64,000 nucleotides of DNA from Calliopum simillimum. Its lineage: Eukaryota > Arthropoda > Insecta > Diptera > Lauxaniidae. The notes beneath the pieces were generated by a model. That model saw nothing but the letters and a program-made list of their open reading frames with translations, searched no databases and was not told the origin of the DNA. Both the position numbers and the translations under genes were made by a program. Below, piece after piece: positions 1 through 12,400 of this stretch. The DNA is taken from assembly GCA_951812925.1 (NCBI GenBank), contig OX638371.1, forward strand, positions 114,227,124 to 114,291,123. The letters are read 5' to 3'. Positions within the stretch are counted from its first letter, which is position 1. Every line of letters begins with the position of its first letter.

Positions 1-1110
1 GTGCTTACATTTTAAACCCGAGTTTTCAATCCCTCTGCACGGAAAGTAAAGTTTTTTAATTTTTGTAGCGTTTAATCTTCGTTAATTTTACATATTTATT
101 TAAAACTGCCTAAAAATTAAAAAAAAAAAAAAAATCAAAGTTGCTAAGAAGGAAATATTTCAATATTAGAAAAGTAAAAATTATCAAACACGATAGTAAA
201 AATTTTTAAACAGAAATACAATTTTTTTTTTTATAAAATATTTTACTTTTTAAGGTAAAACACTCGAAATTTACTATGAATAAAAATATGGAGATAGTAC
301 AAGCAAAGCCTCCACTAAAATAATTTTAGTAGGTAGCACAAACTTACGGTACAAAAAAAGTCATAAAAATATTAAACTGTCTCCAAGTATTTACATGAAA
401 TTGTTTCAGGGTTCAGTACCCAGCTGCTTAAAGTTGAGCTGGTGGTAATTTCTCATAGGTTAACTTTAGCATATGAACTGACAATGTGTGCCTTCATACA
501 AAGTTTTATTTTTTTAATAATGTAGGTATTACTAATTATATGCGGCATGTGACGACAGTATTTATAGTAATGTTTGCTTGACGCCTGCCTGCCTGCCTGA
601 GAGCTCATGTTAACGATTCTAAAGCACGTAACTTCTATTTCAAATATTGTATATACATTTTAAAATATAGTATTGACAATATTAGTCATTTATAGCAATT
701 ATAATAAATAGTTTATGATTTTTATGTGAAAAACTTTTTTTTTATTTTAACCTAGTTTAAGAAATCAATATTGTCAGGAAGAGTTATAGAAATAATACGT
801 ATTTAAAATGGAAATTTATTTATAAATAAAACAAAAAACTTTTGTAACAATTTTAATTGGGAAGCTATTAAAAATTCTTAATCACATCGCATGTTTCACT
901 AATTGTCGTCAAATTTAAAAAAATTACACCTAAGTACAGAACAATATTATCTCGTATACAACAGTTCTATAAAAAAAATTGATTGTGGTTCCTAACTATT
1001 ACTATTATTTTTATCATTTGCAACATTGATAAAATTAATACAGGTCCAATAAACTGATAAAAATATTTGATATATCGTTGAATTTGCTTAAAAAACTACA
1101 AAAAGTTTGT
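1..1110. other. AT-rich intergenic sequence, nothing recognised
   Basis: Low-complexity A/T-rich DNA with many homopolymer runs. I see no exon, RNA gene or delimited repeat. Confidence 0.5.
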
Positions 1111-1114
1111 AATT

Positions 1115-2533
1115 GAGGCGTTGCGTGCATTAACGCCCTAAGTCGACTTAGGGCGTTTTTGCGCCCATCGCTTTTTTGAAAAGCTTGGGTCCTCAAATAT
1201 ATGTGTACTTAATTTCAACTTCCAATTTCGATCACAGAATATGGTAGAGCAATATATATATACTGTTTAAAGGGTTGCGTGCAAGAAGGGCGTAGTACGA
1301 CTTGGGGCGTTTTTGCATAAATCAATTCGCGGTAGGAAAAACGGTTTTTACATAAAACCAAGGTGCTGAATGAAAAAATTTTATATGGCGAAAATGCTTA
1401 GAATTGTCCAAAGAGTACGTGTGATTTTTTTCAGATTTTTTTTTTTTTTTAGCCAAATTTTGAAAAATTATAAAGTGTTCGAAAAAATTCACACATATTT
1501 TTTGGACGATTCTAAACATTTTCTGCCTAGCACACTTTTTTCGTAAGGCACCTTGCTTTTGAATTAAATCCATTTTTCCGGCCGGGTAAAAAAATTGCTA
1601 TGTTTGAGTGGCCATATTTCGATAAATTTTTAGCTTAAGAAAATTTTCAATAAAGCATTTTAAAGGAAACTTTATCTCCTTATTTTTTATCAAATGTTGT
1701 CTTTTCCTATCTTTGATCTAAAAAAAGTATTGTCGAAAGAGTAAAAAAAAGACAAGAATACGAAATTTTTTTTTTTGATTTCAATATTCATTAAAATTCA
1801 TTGCGCCGCTTTTGTGTAATATTGAATTAAAATATTCAATTCTTTAAAAGTAGGTGTGACACTCTTGCCATCCCATCCCATTTACGCTATTTATAATCAG
1901 CATTTGTTTACCAAACTTAACCACCGTTTGCGAAATATTGCCAAATAAATTCTAATTTTAAAGCATTTGCTACGCCTTTCTATGATTATCTACAGGGTTA
2001 GAATTGATCCCAGTCTTAATGTTATACTAATATAGAACATTGTACCAAATTTCGTTAAAATCTCTATAACCGTTTGCAAAAAAAATATTTACCAAGTGCA
2101 AAACTTAGATGCAAATGTATGCATGCATTTTATAAAATTTAAATTTTAAAGAAATAAACAAAAATGCACATCTATAAATAATTACGGTGAAAGTATATTT
2201 CATTCCCATCATTTTAAAAAAAAATCATTAAAATCGGAAGAGTTTTGCCGGTTTCCCAAGCAAAATGCTAACGTTGCTCCAGTGACAGTCAAATGGATTT
2301 ATGCAAAAACGCCCTACAATTTAAAATTTTTCTTCTTCGATAATTCTGTCAATATGCGTTAGTGTTATGTGTTAGCGGTAATTATTTACTCATTCTATTA
2401 GGTTTAATTGAATAAATTTGTTTTTCAAGGTTTAAATGATGGTTTGTTCTTTTTATCAGCATTTAAAAACTTTAAATTGAATTATCTCGAAATGCCATTT
2501 TTCGACTTGGGGCGTTATTGCACGCAACGCCTC
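1115..2533. mobile_element. Non-autonomous DNA transposon with 32-bp terminal inverted repeats
   Basis: The left end 1115-1146 begins GAGGCGTTGCGTGCA and matches the reverse complement of 2502-2533 with only two mismatches over 32 bp. AATT lies directly outside both ends (1111-1114 and 2534-2537); being palindromic it could be target duplication or part of the TIR. Inside the left end is a perfect 22-bp palindrome (1134-1155). A second inner inverted pair, 1305-1322 and 2297-2314 (GGGCGTTTTTGCATAAAT), and a degraded extra copy of the TIR near 1273-1309 give it a nested-end structure. No transposase-like ORF is visible. Superfamily not assigned. Confidence 0.75.
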
Positions 2534-2537
2534 AATT

Positions 2538-3420
2538 GGCATGACCTATGAACATACATTGATTTTTATTTAAAGCAGAAGTGTATATTTACTGAAGCAA
2601 AAACAGAAGAGGTCAGTTTCTAATATCTAATTTTGAGCTTTTCCTTTCACGTCAGAATTTCGAAGTATATTTAAACTTCAAAAACCGCTTATTTTAAGTA
2701 TATTTGAAGCTTATATCAGATTAATAGAAAATTTTTCTGTGGATCCGCTTGTTTTCAAATAATTAATTTTTTTAAAACCTCGTGTCGTAATTCGACTATG
2801 AATAGTTTTTTATGATCTGTTTCAAAGTGCTATATTTTTGATGTAGCCAATTGAAAAAGAAAAGTGACATGCGTTAGCATTTGGTGTTTTGTGTAAATAT
2901 AAATGGTTAAAACATGGGACACATTATGATCCGGGTATAGAACACATTTTTTTTCGAACCCAAATCGAGTACAATTGTCATATATCGACATGTATATAAT
3001 GAAATATGAACGAAGTCTTTTGTTAACGTAGAATTATGGGGTTTTTATTTCGTATTTTCTAATTTTCATTGCATTGTTGAATGTGCAATCTGGCGTTCTT
3101 GGAGTCATGAAGAATGCGCCAAATGTGGAAGTGACATTTTTATATGCAACTAACTTTTGTACCAAATAAATATATGGGGCAATATGGACTATATGGTCCA
3201 TATTACACTAGACCTATTTTTACTCTTAATTTTGACTTCTATTTTGTTTCTTTATTCTTATGAGATATTTTTCTTAAAGTGAATCAGAATAAAGGTGAAT
3301 TGTTTCCTTTAATGAATGAAATAATATTTATTGTTTTGCCATGTACTTTGGGTTTTTTTCTCTCAATTACCCTACAGATCCCAAATTTTTTTTTTTAAAT
3401 AATTCGAAAAGCTTTGGTTA
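2538..3420. other. AT-rich intergenic sequence, nothing recognised
   Basis: No exon-like segment or clear repeat boundary was seen. It leads into short AAATGTTG / AAATCG-type minisatellite units that start near 3410. Confidence 0.4.
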
Positions 3421-3587
3421 AGTGCAAAAAATTCTGATTAAGCCCAAAAATTTTGGTAAAATCGACAAATATTACTTGTTTGTATAAATGTTATAAATAG
3501 TAGAAAATAGAAAAGTGAAATAAAAAAAAGTTAAATGAAAAAATTCTAATAAAAAAAAAATAAAACAAAAAAAAAAAAAATGGATGA

Positions 3588-3890
3588 ATGAGGATACGAA
3601 CCTACGTCCGTCCGTTTGATAAAATTACAAGCTCGTTTGACCTCTACACCATTGACCGATATGGTCAAGAGGTAAACAATTTGTATATTAAGCAAACGTT
3701 GTTCAAACAGAATTTGATATTAGAATTATACAATTTTGGTACGACATTTATAGAAATTAAACGTGTTTGGTTTATAAAAAAAAATTTTATAAATTATTTT
3801 AAAAAATTCGAATACATGAGTTTATAAAAACAAATAGTAGGTATAAATAACTTTATACTTTATCCTCAAACTTTTTGCTATGTACATAAG
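3588..3890 (-). repeat. Partial copy of a tRNA-core inverted-repeat element
   Basis: On the minus strand this reads: an A box-like TGGTGTAGAGGT (3640-3651), then about 40 bp later a B box-like GGTTCGTATCC (3592-3602), then a T-run (the A-run at 3571-3580). The arm 3660-3890 matches the left arm of the element at 29608-30882 in reverse orientation, including AGCAAAAAGTTTGAGGATAA near its end. The other arm is not clear, so the copy is probably truncated. The A/B box spacing and T-run would suit Pol III transcription; no transcript is known to me. Confidence 0.5.
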
Positions 3891-4024
3891 GCGAAAAATG
3901 TTGATAATGCCAAAAAATGTTGATGAAGTCAAAAAATTTTCATTAAGTGGAAAAATGATGGTAAAATCGAAAAATGTCTAGAAGTCTTTTAGAATAATAC
4001 AGATTCCAATTTTTTTCTTTAAAT

Positions 4025-4426
4025 CAAGGGTGTTAGCGTAGAACAAAAGCGAGCCAATTTTGGCTCGCCTACAAAAAGAAGAATATTTCAATATTTTGCA
4101 AATTTCCCAGAAGTACAACAATCACAGAAATAATTTTTGTTATTATTTTTTGAGCTCGTCAAAATTCGCGGAACTAAAATATATATGAAAAATTGTTTTT
4201 TTGCTTCGCATAAAAAAAAACAACAAACATTTTTCGTGTGTGTTGTAGTTCTCAGGAATTTAAAAAATTATTGAAATATTGTTGTTGTTGCAAACGACCC
4301 ACCAAAAAAACAACAAAAAATAGTTTTTGTGATTGTTGTAATTCGAGGAATTTGAAGTTGTTGCAAAAGCGAAAATTTTGCGCTGACTGCGCTTGGCTCA
4401 GTGATTTAAAAACGCTGACACCCTTG
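4025..4426. mobile_element. hAT-like MITE, 402 bp, with 8-bp target-site duplication
   Basis: Ends are CAAGGGTGTTAGCG (4025-4038) and, reversed, CAAGGGTGTCAGCG (4413-4426). The 8-bp direct repeat CTTTAAAT flanks it exactly at 4017-4024 and 4427-4434. An 8-bp duplication with C-A-starting ends is typical of the hAT superfamily, so this is a non-autonomous hAT-type element by inference. The interior is AT-rich with TTG-repeat tracts and codes for nothing recognisable. Confidence 0.75.
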
Positions 4427-4560
4427 CTTTAAATAATTCGAAAAATGTTGGCACAGTCGGAAATTTTGGTAAAATCGAAAAATGTTAATAAAGTCAAAAA
4501 ATTTTGGCCAAACCGAAAAATGTCAAAATATGTTGATTAGTTCAAAAATATTGGACAGAG

Positions 4561-5555
4561 TAGAACAATTTTTATTAAGTTAATCCTATAGGAAAGTCTT
4601 CTAGAATAGTACAGATTCCAAATTTTTTCTTTTGTTGTGTTTTTGTATGCAATTTGTATTTTCCCTTTTTTGTACACAAGTGAACTGTCAACATTAGTAA
4701 ACAAAAAAAAAAAAAAAAGACAAACTTTAACAAAACCATAAGACAATAAATTGTTAATCTCGTGTGGTTATTGTAAACAATTTTGACTTATTTTCAACTT
4801 GCAAACTGGTTTCATTCAGTATTATTTATTTGGTTTTTTTTTACTTTTTTTTAACTAACCCAATAAAAAGGAATCATGGTGACAGGTGCTCGATTTCATT
4901 GTTCATTTTAATTTTGTCTACTCTTTACTTTGTTTACAACTTTTTTGGTTTTCGTTTGTTTCAATTTGATTTTATGATATTGCAATTTTTAAAATTATGC
5001 AAAGCACTTTCAAAAAGTATTCATGATGATAAATAACTAAAAATAAAAGATTAAAAAATTTAATGACCATCCACTTATATACGTAGTAGCTATTGTATGT
5101 CCATAATAACAAAAAAAAAAAACTTTTCTACCCAACTATGTGCGCACACTATGTACTTTATTTGCAGATACTTTTGCATATTTTGACAACATTAAACATT
5201 TCACAACTTGACCCCTAAAGTATGCGAAATCACACGTTGAGTTCAAGGCTACATAAATTTTAGCAATTTAAATTTTAATGCAAAAAACAAAGCAACAAAA
5301 AGCTTACTAAAGTATATAAAAAAACAATTTAACTACCATAATGACATACTCACGTAAATCTGAATAAAACCATATAAATTTTTGCAACTTTTTGTAGTTG
5401 AAGTAAGTACAATATGCAAAATGCAATATAAACATTTTTATCGAGAGAGAAATGCAACGTTTATATATGAAATACTTTAACAAAACAAAAAATGTTAAAG
5501 ACAACGCGCCCAACCCGCTTAAAGGGGTAACACGAATTTGTATACAAACTTCTTG
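4561..5555. other. AT-rich intergenic sequence, nothing recognised
   Basis: Homopolymer-rich DNA without a credible exon. Short ORFs here show low-complexity A/T composition and no domain. Confidence 0.4.
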
Positions 5556-5574
5556 TACTGTTTTTTAAAGATCT

Positions 5575-5995
5575 ACTGTTTGGATCAAAATACGTATCAT
5601 AATTGTTATTCCACTCGGGTAGTAAAAAAATTTAAGTAATTAATTAATACTAAATTGCAAACATAAATTACCTTACCTTATATTACCATTTTGACTTCAT
5701 AATTCTAGTAAATATATTTATGTTTCGACAGACATTTGCTTAATATACAAATTTTTTACCTCTTCATCATATAGGTCAGTAGACTATCAAGTTTGTAATT
5801 GTACGTAAAAATAATATTTTTCTATTTATCATGCGCGGACGCACGCCGGTCCGAATCCTCGTGCGGTCAGTTCGTTATTTAATTTTGTGACTAAAACAGT
5901 TGTTGAAAATTTACTTTATTGGGGAGTTGTCCCTATTCTGATTTGAAATTCTAGAAAAATTTTTTATAAATAAAGTAATACGAAGAGGCAGCGCA
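5575..5995 (+). repeat. Copy of the tRNA-core inverted-repeat element family (degenerate)
   Basis: The left arm (ATTCCACTCGGGTAGTAAAA at about 5609) and right arm (GAAATTCTAGAAAAATTTTT near 5950) resemble the copies at 15960-16410 and 46407-47135. Between the arms is a B box-like GGTCCGAATCC (5848-5858) and an upstream A box remnant around 5773-5790. The stretch ACATTTGCTTAATATACAAA before the core also resembles the sequence before the core of the 29608 element. Ends are not precisely defined. Confidence 0.5.
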
Positions 5996-6009
5996 TCTAA
6001 CTATAAACA

Positions 6010-7178
6010 TTTCGTATGCATGGGGGATTGAACCCACAGTTTTACCAATTTTCTTATGCAATTACCTTGTTGTTGTATCATTATAAAAAATGTTACAATA
6101 AAAAAAGTCAAAATTGGTAAGCCCCTTAATTCAGTAAACGCTCATATTTCCAACTTGACACGCATTGCGTTTGAGCCAAATATTAAGACACCAAGTCCAC
6201 AAAAATCAGGTAAAACGTAATCAAAACAAAACTTGAAGAAGACGCGTCGCGCCAGTTTTGAAAAAAGCAAAACACTTTGTTGGCCAACTTAAAAAATTAT
6301 TGTTACCTTTAATATTTAAGTATTTTTGTTGATTTTTTTTTTTTTTTTTTGCTATTGGCTACGCATTTCTTACATAATAACACAGTTTTGCTTTTGTAAA
6401 TTGTGTTCGTATGTAGCTGTGATATATGTAAAAAGTTTCTTTTTGGCAAAAGATCGTTGACGCTTTTATATCGACAAAGTCAGTGTTATAGTGTGTTGCA
6501 TTATGCATTGTTGTTGTTGTTGTTGTTGCTATACCCATATGTATTTCTTTTTTGCAACACCAACCAACTTATCGCTTTATAAATCCAAAAATTATGCAAC
6601 TCTGCACGAGCCACATTTCAGCAGCAGCAGCAGAAGCAGCATCAGTGCCGTTGCTGATAACCGACCGACCGACTGACCACAATAAGCACCATAAAGTGAA
6701 ACTTATTGATTGAATGAATGAATACTGGACCGGATTTTATTTGACGCGCGCTGATACACCTACTTTATTTTGAGTTAAATTATGGTTTTTTTTTTATTTC
6801 TTTAAATTATTGACCTGCAAAATGAAAGTACGCTAATGTGTCACATAGAAACAACACAGCGCCGCAGTGCTATCATTTCGCAAAACTTATTTTGAATATT
6901 TTTTTTTTTGCAAATTAACTTAATTTGAATTTCTAACTCAATCTATTTGAAACATTTTAGTGTGAATAGGTTATCAAAAGAAAAGAAAAAACGAAGCAAT
7001 TGAAGGTTTTTCGTATGTTTGATATTGATGTACAATTTTTAGTGCAGACCTTGAAATAAACTCTTTGGAAAGTTTTTTTTTAGTCTTAGTATAAACTTTT
7101 AAATCCTGAGATACAAATCTAAAAAAAATTTAAAACTTTTATTTTTACTTTTAACTTGAGTCGTCCATTGGCAAAATA
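6010..7178. other. Intergenic, with TTG and CAG microsatellite tracts
   Basis: Contains a (TTG)n tract near 6509-6528, a CAGCAG-rich tract near 6619-6640 and long T-runs. No conserved gene is recognisable. Confidence 0.4.
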
Positions 7179-7795
7179 GGGTAAGCCCGGGCGATATGGC
7201 ACCTTCTTTGTTGAACTGCTATTAAACCAGAATTAAAAGAGATTTTCAAAGAAACTTCACATGAATTAAGTCGCCCAAATGCAAAAGCACTTAAAAGATA
7301 AACATTTTTTGTTTTTTTCATATTGGTATTTTTGGATTCATTAGCTCCTTAGCTGTCCGAAAATACAAATATTGCAAAAAAAAAAACTATTAGGTTTTTA
7401 ACTGCGTCTGCATTAGGACGACTCAATTTATTCTTTAATTAATTTAAAAGAAATAAAAGTAATTTAGCTAAAAAATCATTGCAGATATGTTTTTTGTTCA
7501 TTTTAAAAAAAATATTGTATAAATTGCCAAATCACAATGGCACGATAAAATGGGTGATTTGGCACCCTAGGTTGCTTTTGAGTTTTTGAATTCTTGTCGT
7601 TTATTTTCTTGTGTTCGGCTTAGAGATTTTCGAAGTCGTTCGTATTCAAGGTTTCGATTGAGTTCTATTAGCGAAAACCTCAAATTAATCAGGTAAAGTG
7701 AAAAAGGACTAAAATTGTGCAACTGTGACTTTAAGTTCAGGCGCTTCATATTTTTACTTCCAAATATCTTATAAAAGACAAAGAGAGAAATTGTA

Positions 7796-9099
7796 AAGGG
7801 TTTTCCAATAAGAGCGCTACAAACGTTTTTTTAAATAAAACAAAAACGGTTTTGGATATCAATGAAATTCTTTATTCCTGTGAAAGTAAATTCGATGCCA
7901 TTATGTATGGAACTCGATTTCTTTTGCATGGCCACCACGGGCACGCTTGCAGAAGTCCAGACGCTGAACCCAATTTTCGACAGTTTTCAAGCATAAATCG
8001 GCTGACACTGCTGCAATTTCACGATCGATATTCGTGCGAAGTTCATCAATCGTCGCTGGCTTGTTGGCATAGACCATAGACTTGACGTAGCCCCACATGA
8101 AATAGTCTAACGGAGTCAAATCGCACGACTGAGGCGGCCAATCGACTGGGCCATTTCGTGAGATAACACGTTCACCAAACTTGGTTTTCAATAAATTGAT
8201 TGTGACATTCGCTGTGTGTCTTGTGGCGCCGTCCTGTTGAAACCACATATTGTCCAAGTCCATATCATCCAATTCGGGCCAAAAATATTCGGTTATCATT
8301 GAACGGTAGCGATTCCCATTCACAGTAACGGGCCGGTCTTGATTATCACGGAAAAAGTACGGCCCAATGACGCCGCCGGCCCATAAACCGCACCAAACCG
8401 TAATTTTTTCGGTATGCAATGGTGACTCATGGAGTACGTGTGAATTGCTGCTTGACCATTAACGCATATTTTGCTTATTGACGAAGCCATTCAGCCAGAA
8501 ATGAGCCTCATCGCTGAAGATGATTTTTCGATGAAAATCCAAAACATTTTCAAGTTATTGCTCAGCCCAATTCACGAACATACGACGCTTCTGGTGGTCA
8601 AGCGGCTTCAGTTCTTGCGTCCATTTGATCTTGTAAAGATGAAGGCCAAGATCTTTTCGCAAAATTCGCCACAACGACGTCACAGAGATGCCCAACGCTT
8701 GAGAACGACGTGTGAGAGACACATTTGGGCTTTCTTGAACTGAAGCCTCAGCGGCAGCAATATTCTCGACACTACGGGCACTTCTTTGTCTCACTGGCAC
8801 GGGAAAATCTTGTACTGTGCCTGTGGATTCAAATTTTTCCACTAGACGCTCAATTGTTGATCTGGTAGGACGATTATGACGACCATAATATTGGACGTAG
8901 CTCTCTTAAAGTTGAGGCCACTGATTCCGAATTTCGGTAGTAAATTTTAATAATTTCTACTCGTTGTTGGCTCGTATATCTTTCCATGATGAAATGGCAA
9001 ACCTTACTGAAGAGAAATGTCAAGAGAGCGGGAAAAAATATGGCGTCGTTTGCTGTCCCTATCGGTCTACTTTTGTAGCGTCCCTATTGAAAAACCTTT
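7796..9099 (-). mobile_element. mariner/Tc1 element of DD41D type, complete but inactive
   Basis: A 1,304-bp element flanked by TA dinucleotides at 7794-7795 and 9100-9101, the expected mariner target duplication. Ends are AAGGGTTTTCCAATA (left) and, reversed, AAAGGTTTTTCAATA (right), followed by further TIR similarity (GCGCTACAAA / ACGCTACAAA). The length fits intact mariner elements. It carries one transposase reading frame on the minus strand with disabling mutations (see next entry). It sits inside an older TIR element, so it inserted later. Confidence 0.9.
7901..8987 (-). pseudogene. Decayed mariner-family (DD41D) transposase
   Basis: The frame starts at ATG 8987-8985 (MERYTSQQRVEIIKIYYR) and ends at TAA 7903-7901. 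An N-terminal helix-turn-helix region is followed by the catalytic domain: first Asp in FSDEAHFWLNG, second in WFQQDGATRHTA, third in LTPLDYFMWG. I count 41 residues between the second and third Asp, the DD41D spacing of the rosa-like mariner subgroup. It is broken by a frameshift near 8900 (the reading moves from ...VASTLR to YVQYYGRHNRPT) and by two in-frame TAA stops, one just after FVNWAEQ (about 8552) and one after NKQNMR. No functional protein is expected. Confidence 0.9.
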
Positions 9100-9489
9100 T
9101 ATATCACACGCAGTAGTTTGGTGCCATTTATTCTTTTCGGTCTCTACCGGTTAAAAATGTCACGAAACGAATAAACATGTTTACTCGCGCTCGTATTGAT
9201 CTGAAAACGAAATCACATTCAATTCTGTTTCTTTTGATGTATGCACCACAAAGCAGTATCAAATGCTCATAGCTCTGCTGCATCTCGTAATATGTGCAAA
9301 ATCAAAGTCATTCGCTTACATTCCCAATATTTTTTTTAAAAATCCCGCACACAAGTAATTGTTGCAACTACAGCTAAACGAATTACTCACCACGAAGTCT
9401 CTCGCGTCAATATTGGAATGCTATGAGAGCTGCAAATATTAAAAGGTGTGCCATATCGCCTGTAGGAGCCACCTCTCCCGGGGCAACCC

Positions 9490-12400
9490 AAAATTAAAAG
9501 AGTAAAAATTGTTTTCAATTAATTAATTTTTAATTATAATTTCATAAATACTTTAAAGTTCTAAATAGGCAGATAGCTACTTCCGTTGCTTCATAGAAGA
9601 AAAATGAATTAAATAGTTACTTCCCGGCATCATTTTTTTCTCCAAAATTTTGATGAAATTAGCAATCAGTAGGCCCGTAAACTTAACAATTAGCTTGCAT
9701 TACTTTGGTACAAGGGTTTCGTAATTTTGCCGATTTTTAAAAATTTCTGCCTACTGTGCGTTCGTGCAGTAAGTTCTTTAATTGTGACAAATAGCTTAGG
9801 TTAAAAAGCTAAAAGTAATTAACTTATTCAAATAAATGTGTTGCGTTGTAACTTTACTATGTATTTTTTTTATAAATTTTTATTAAAAAAATTTAAGTCT
9901 TTATAAGCCGCATAACAATGCACACGAGAGTTGACTTAAAGTACAAAAAATGTTTTTAAATTTTTAATGAAATCAAGAAAATTCCAAAGCAATAAATTCA
10001 ACTTAATGTCTGTCTACAAGTAGTGTAGGTGTTAATATTAAATGCCGTATTAAGATTTATTTGTGTTTACTACAATGCATGACGCACTAGTCACTTACTT
10101 CTTAAGTCAGAAAGTTGGAAAAAACACATCCCTTTTGGAATTTTAAAAAATCGGCAATTTTAAAATCAGTGCAATCAAAAGGGTAACTTAATTTTCATTA
10201 TCCATCGAATACCACAATTATGTTTGAAATTGAAAATTTTTGAAACATAAACTTGATAGATATATTTTTAAATAATAATCATAAAATTAGCTGTTTTTAA
10301 AGGTTAATCTTGTTTCAATAATTTTTTTCCCACCAGTGTATATTTTTACTAAAAACAAAACGTACTTAGGGGCACGTGTGGATTTCGTTCTGCTTGGATT
10401 ATTTAAATACTCAATTGCAGTTAACGTAGTGTTTAACTCAAATAAACAAGGAAACTTGTTGAGTCTCAGTTTATGTAGTTGAAAAACTTAGTTTGTCAGA
10501 CTTTTAAAACAATTAATAAACGGTTTGTAGTTACGCACGTTTCTATTACATTATTTGTTGTTTATTTATTCAAATGTTGAGTAAAATTATGATTTACAAC
10601 TAAGGAAATCTACACAAAATCATTTAACTAAATGTAAATTACATGTACAGTTGCGAGCGAAAAAATAATAGCAAAAATAAGTAAAACAAACATTTTTATA
10701 CCTATGTACATCAAAAAAAAAAAATATCCGCAGACAATTATTTTCAAACAGTACTAAGTGATAATAATCCCATCAAAAATTACGTTTTGATCCAGTTATT
10801 CTCTGAATTCTCATGAAAAAGTAATGGTACGAAAGCAAAATATGGTTTAAACGTCAAAAGTATAAAGACAAACTGTAAAAAATATTGAATGAAAAAGTAA
10901 AAAGTTGGCACATGAAAAAATTCCAGTGAGCTCTGACATTTGACTAGCCAACTGTTAAATTAAGCAAACAAATTCTCATGCCTGTGTGAATTAAAACACA
11001 AAGGTCATATTATCGTTTCTTAGTGCAAGCCCAATCTCCGTACCAAATTTCATAAAAAGCAGCTTAACAGTGAAAGCGTTTTTTCCATTTAGGGCGTATC
11101 ACCGCCCTTTTAATTTTGTTTAATTAAAATAAAATTGAATAAATTTTCTTATAAATGATTTCACTAAAAAATATTTCACAACACTATACCCATAGTACAA
11201 AAGCAAAAAAAAAAAAAAAAAATAGGGTAAACATTAAATTAACACGACGTTCCCTTATATCACATTCAAATCCATTGAGTATGTATGTCATGCAGTTTGA
11301 AAAGCGACAAATTTCTAAAGCTCTCTACATAAAGAGCTTAAAGCTCTCACTATTTGAAGTATAAAAATTTCTTCATTCATCCCCAATACGATTCACATGT
11401 TGTTTACAAAAAAACATACACAAATAGCTCTTGCAGTGCAAGCGAAGAACTCGTGCCTAAAACTAATGAGTAAGGAAATCATATTACCTTGCTGACTGCT
11501 TGGTCGACTGCTTCAAGGCAATGGGGTGAAGGCTGACAACAGTTCGCTGTTGTTCGCTGTAGTCTCATGAAGCGCAAATTTTTGAATGGGCACAGGTCGT
11601 CCCTTTGAACTCGTGAGCTCACTACTTTTTCGAGCTGTGGAGTTTGGGTGAAGCGATCTGCCCAGTTGGTTAATAAATATTTAATGTTTAACAGTTACAC
11701 TTGTATTTTGTAGATGTTGAAATATAAGACAATATTATCACTAAATTGCATTTGAAAAGTTGGGTGCGATTTTGGTGCATGGATATTAGACTGGTTCACA
11801 ATTATTTGGTCAAAATAAAGTTGCTCGGAATTTCGTTCCCCTGGCAAAAAATGTTTTGTTATGGTGTAAGTAAGCGCCTTATTAATTGTGGTCCATTTAA
11901 GAGAACATTTGTTGGTCCCGAAACAATTTTTAAAACAAAAAAATTCTCGAAGAAATGGAAAAATTTTTTCAACTGTAAAATTTTATTTTTGAAGTGAAAC
12001 TTCTTTGGCCGCTTTGTTGTAAAATTTGAGGGCCGAGAGATTTTTTTGGGTGTGATTTTTGTGACACTTTTCGTTATATCCCATTATATCTCGCAAACCA
12101 TGGAAGCTATTTGGACGAAATTTCGTAGGTAGGTGTAGAACGTGAAAACTATTGATTCGTAGTTTCCCGAATATGTTAGAGGAAAAACATCTTTGCAGAC
12201 TATCACCTAGCTTTAAATGATAGTTTTCTGGGATACTAGAGGGAAAAAATTTATGGCGGACTATCAACAAGCTTTAATTAATTCATTTCCTGTGACACCC
12301 GAAAGTTCCCGAAGGTCACCCATAGGTTTCATAGTCAAAACGAAGAATATTTCGCCTACTTTTCAAATATAAGTTTTAATTCCTTCACGTGTAATATGTT

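Larger units (their letters stand above)
3420..4560. repeat. Degenerate minisatellite of AAAAATGTTGATAAAGTC-like units, interrupted by insertions
   Basis: Short imperfect units such as AAAAATGTTGATAATGCC recur at about 3410-3480, 3890-3980 and 4436-4560. The array appears to be one minisatellite split by a tRNA-like element (about 3588-3890) and by a hAT-like MITE (4025-4426). The same phrase flanks both sides of the MITE, which supports later insertion into the array. Confidence 0.5.
7179..9489. mobile_element. TIR element copy 1 (about 1.0 kb), split by a mariner insertion
   Basis: The left end GGGTAAGCCCGGGCGATATG (7179-7198) pairs with the inverted right end around 9460-9489 (reverse complement begins GGGTTGCCCCGGGAGAGG). 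Removing the mariner at 7796-9099 plus one TA leaves about 1.0 kb that aligns along its length with the copy at 61932-62883. Shared phrases include CACGAAACGAATAAAC, GTTTACTCGCGCT and GCGCTTCATATTT. A possible remnant reading frame on the minus strand begins MKRLN in both copies but is not identifiable. No target duplication was found; superfamily unassigned. Confidence 0.75.

Noticed and set aside
10640..10700. A Tc1 element
   Set aside because: Only one end-like phrase (GTTGCGAGCGAAAAAAT) was found, with no partner terminus or transposase.
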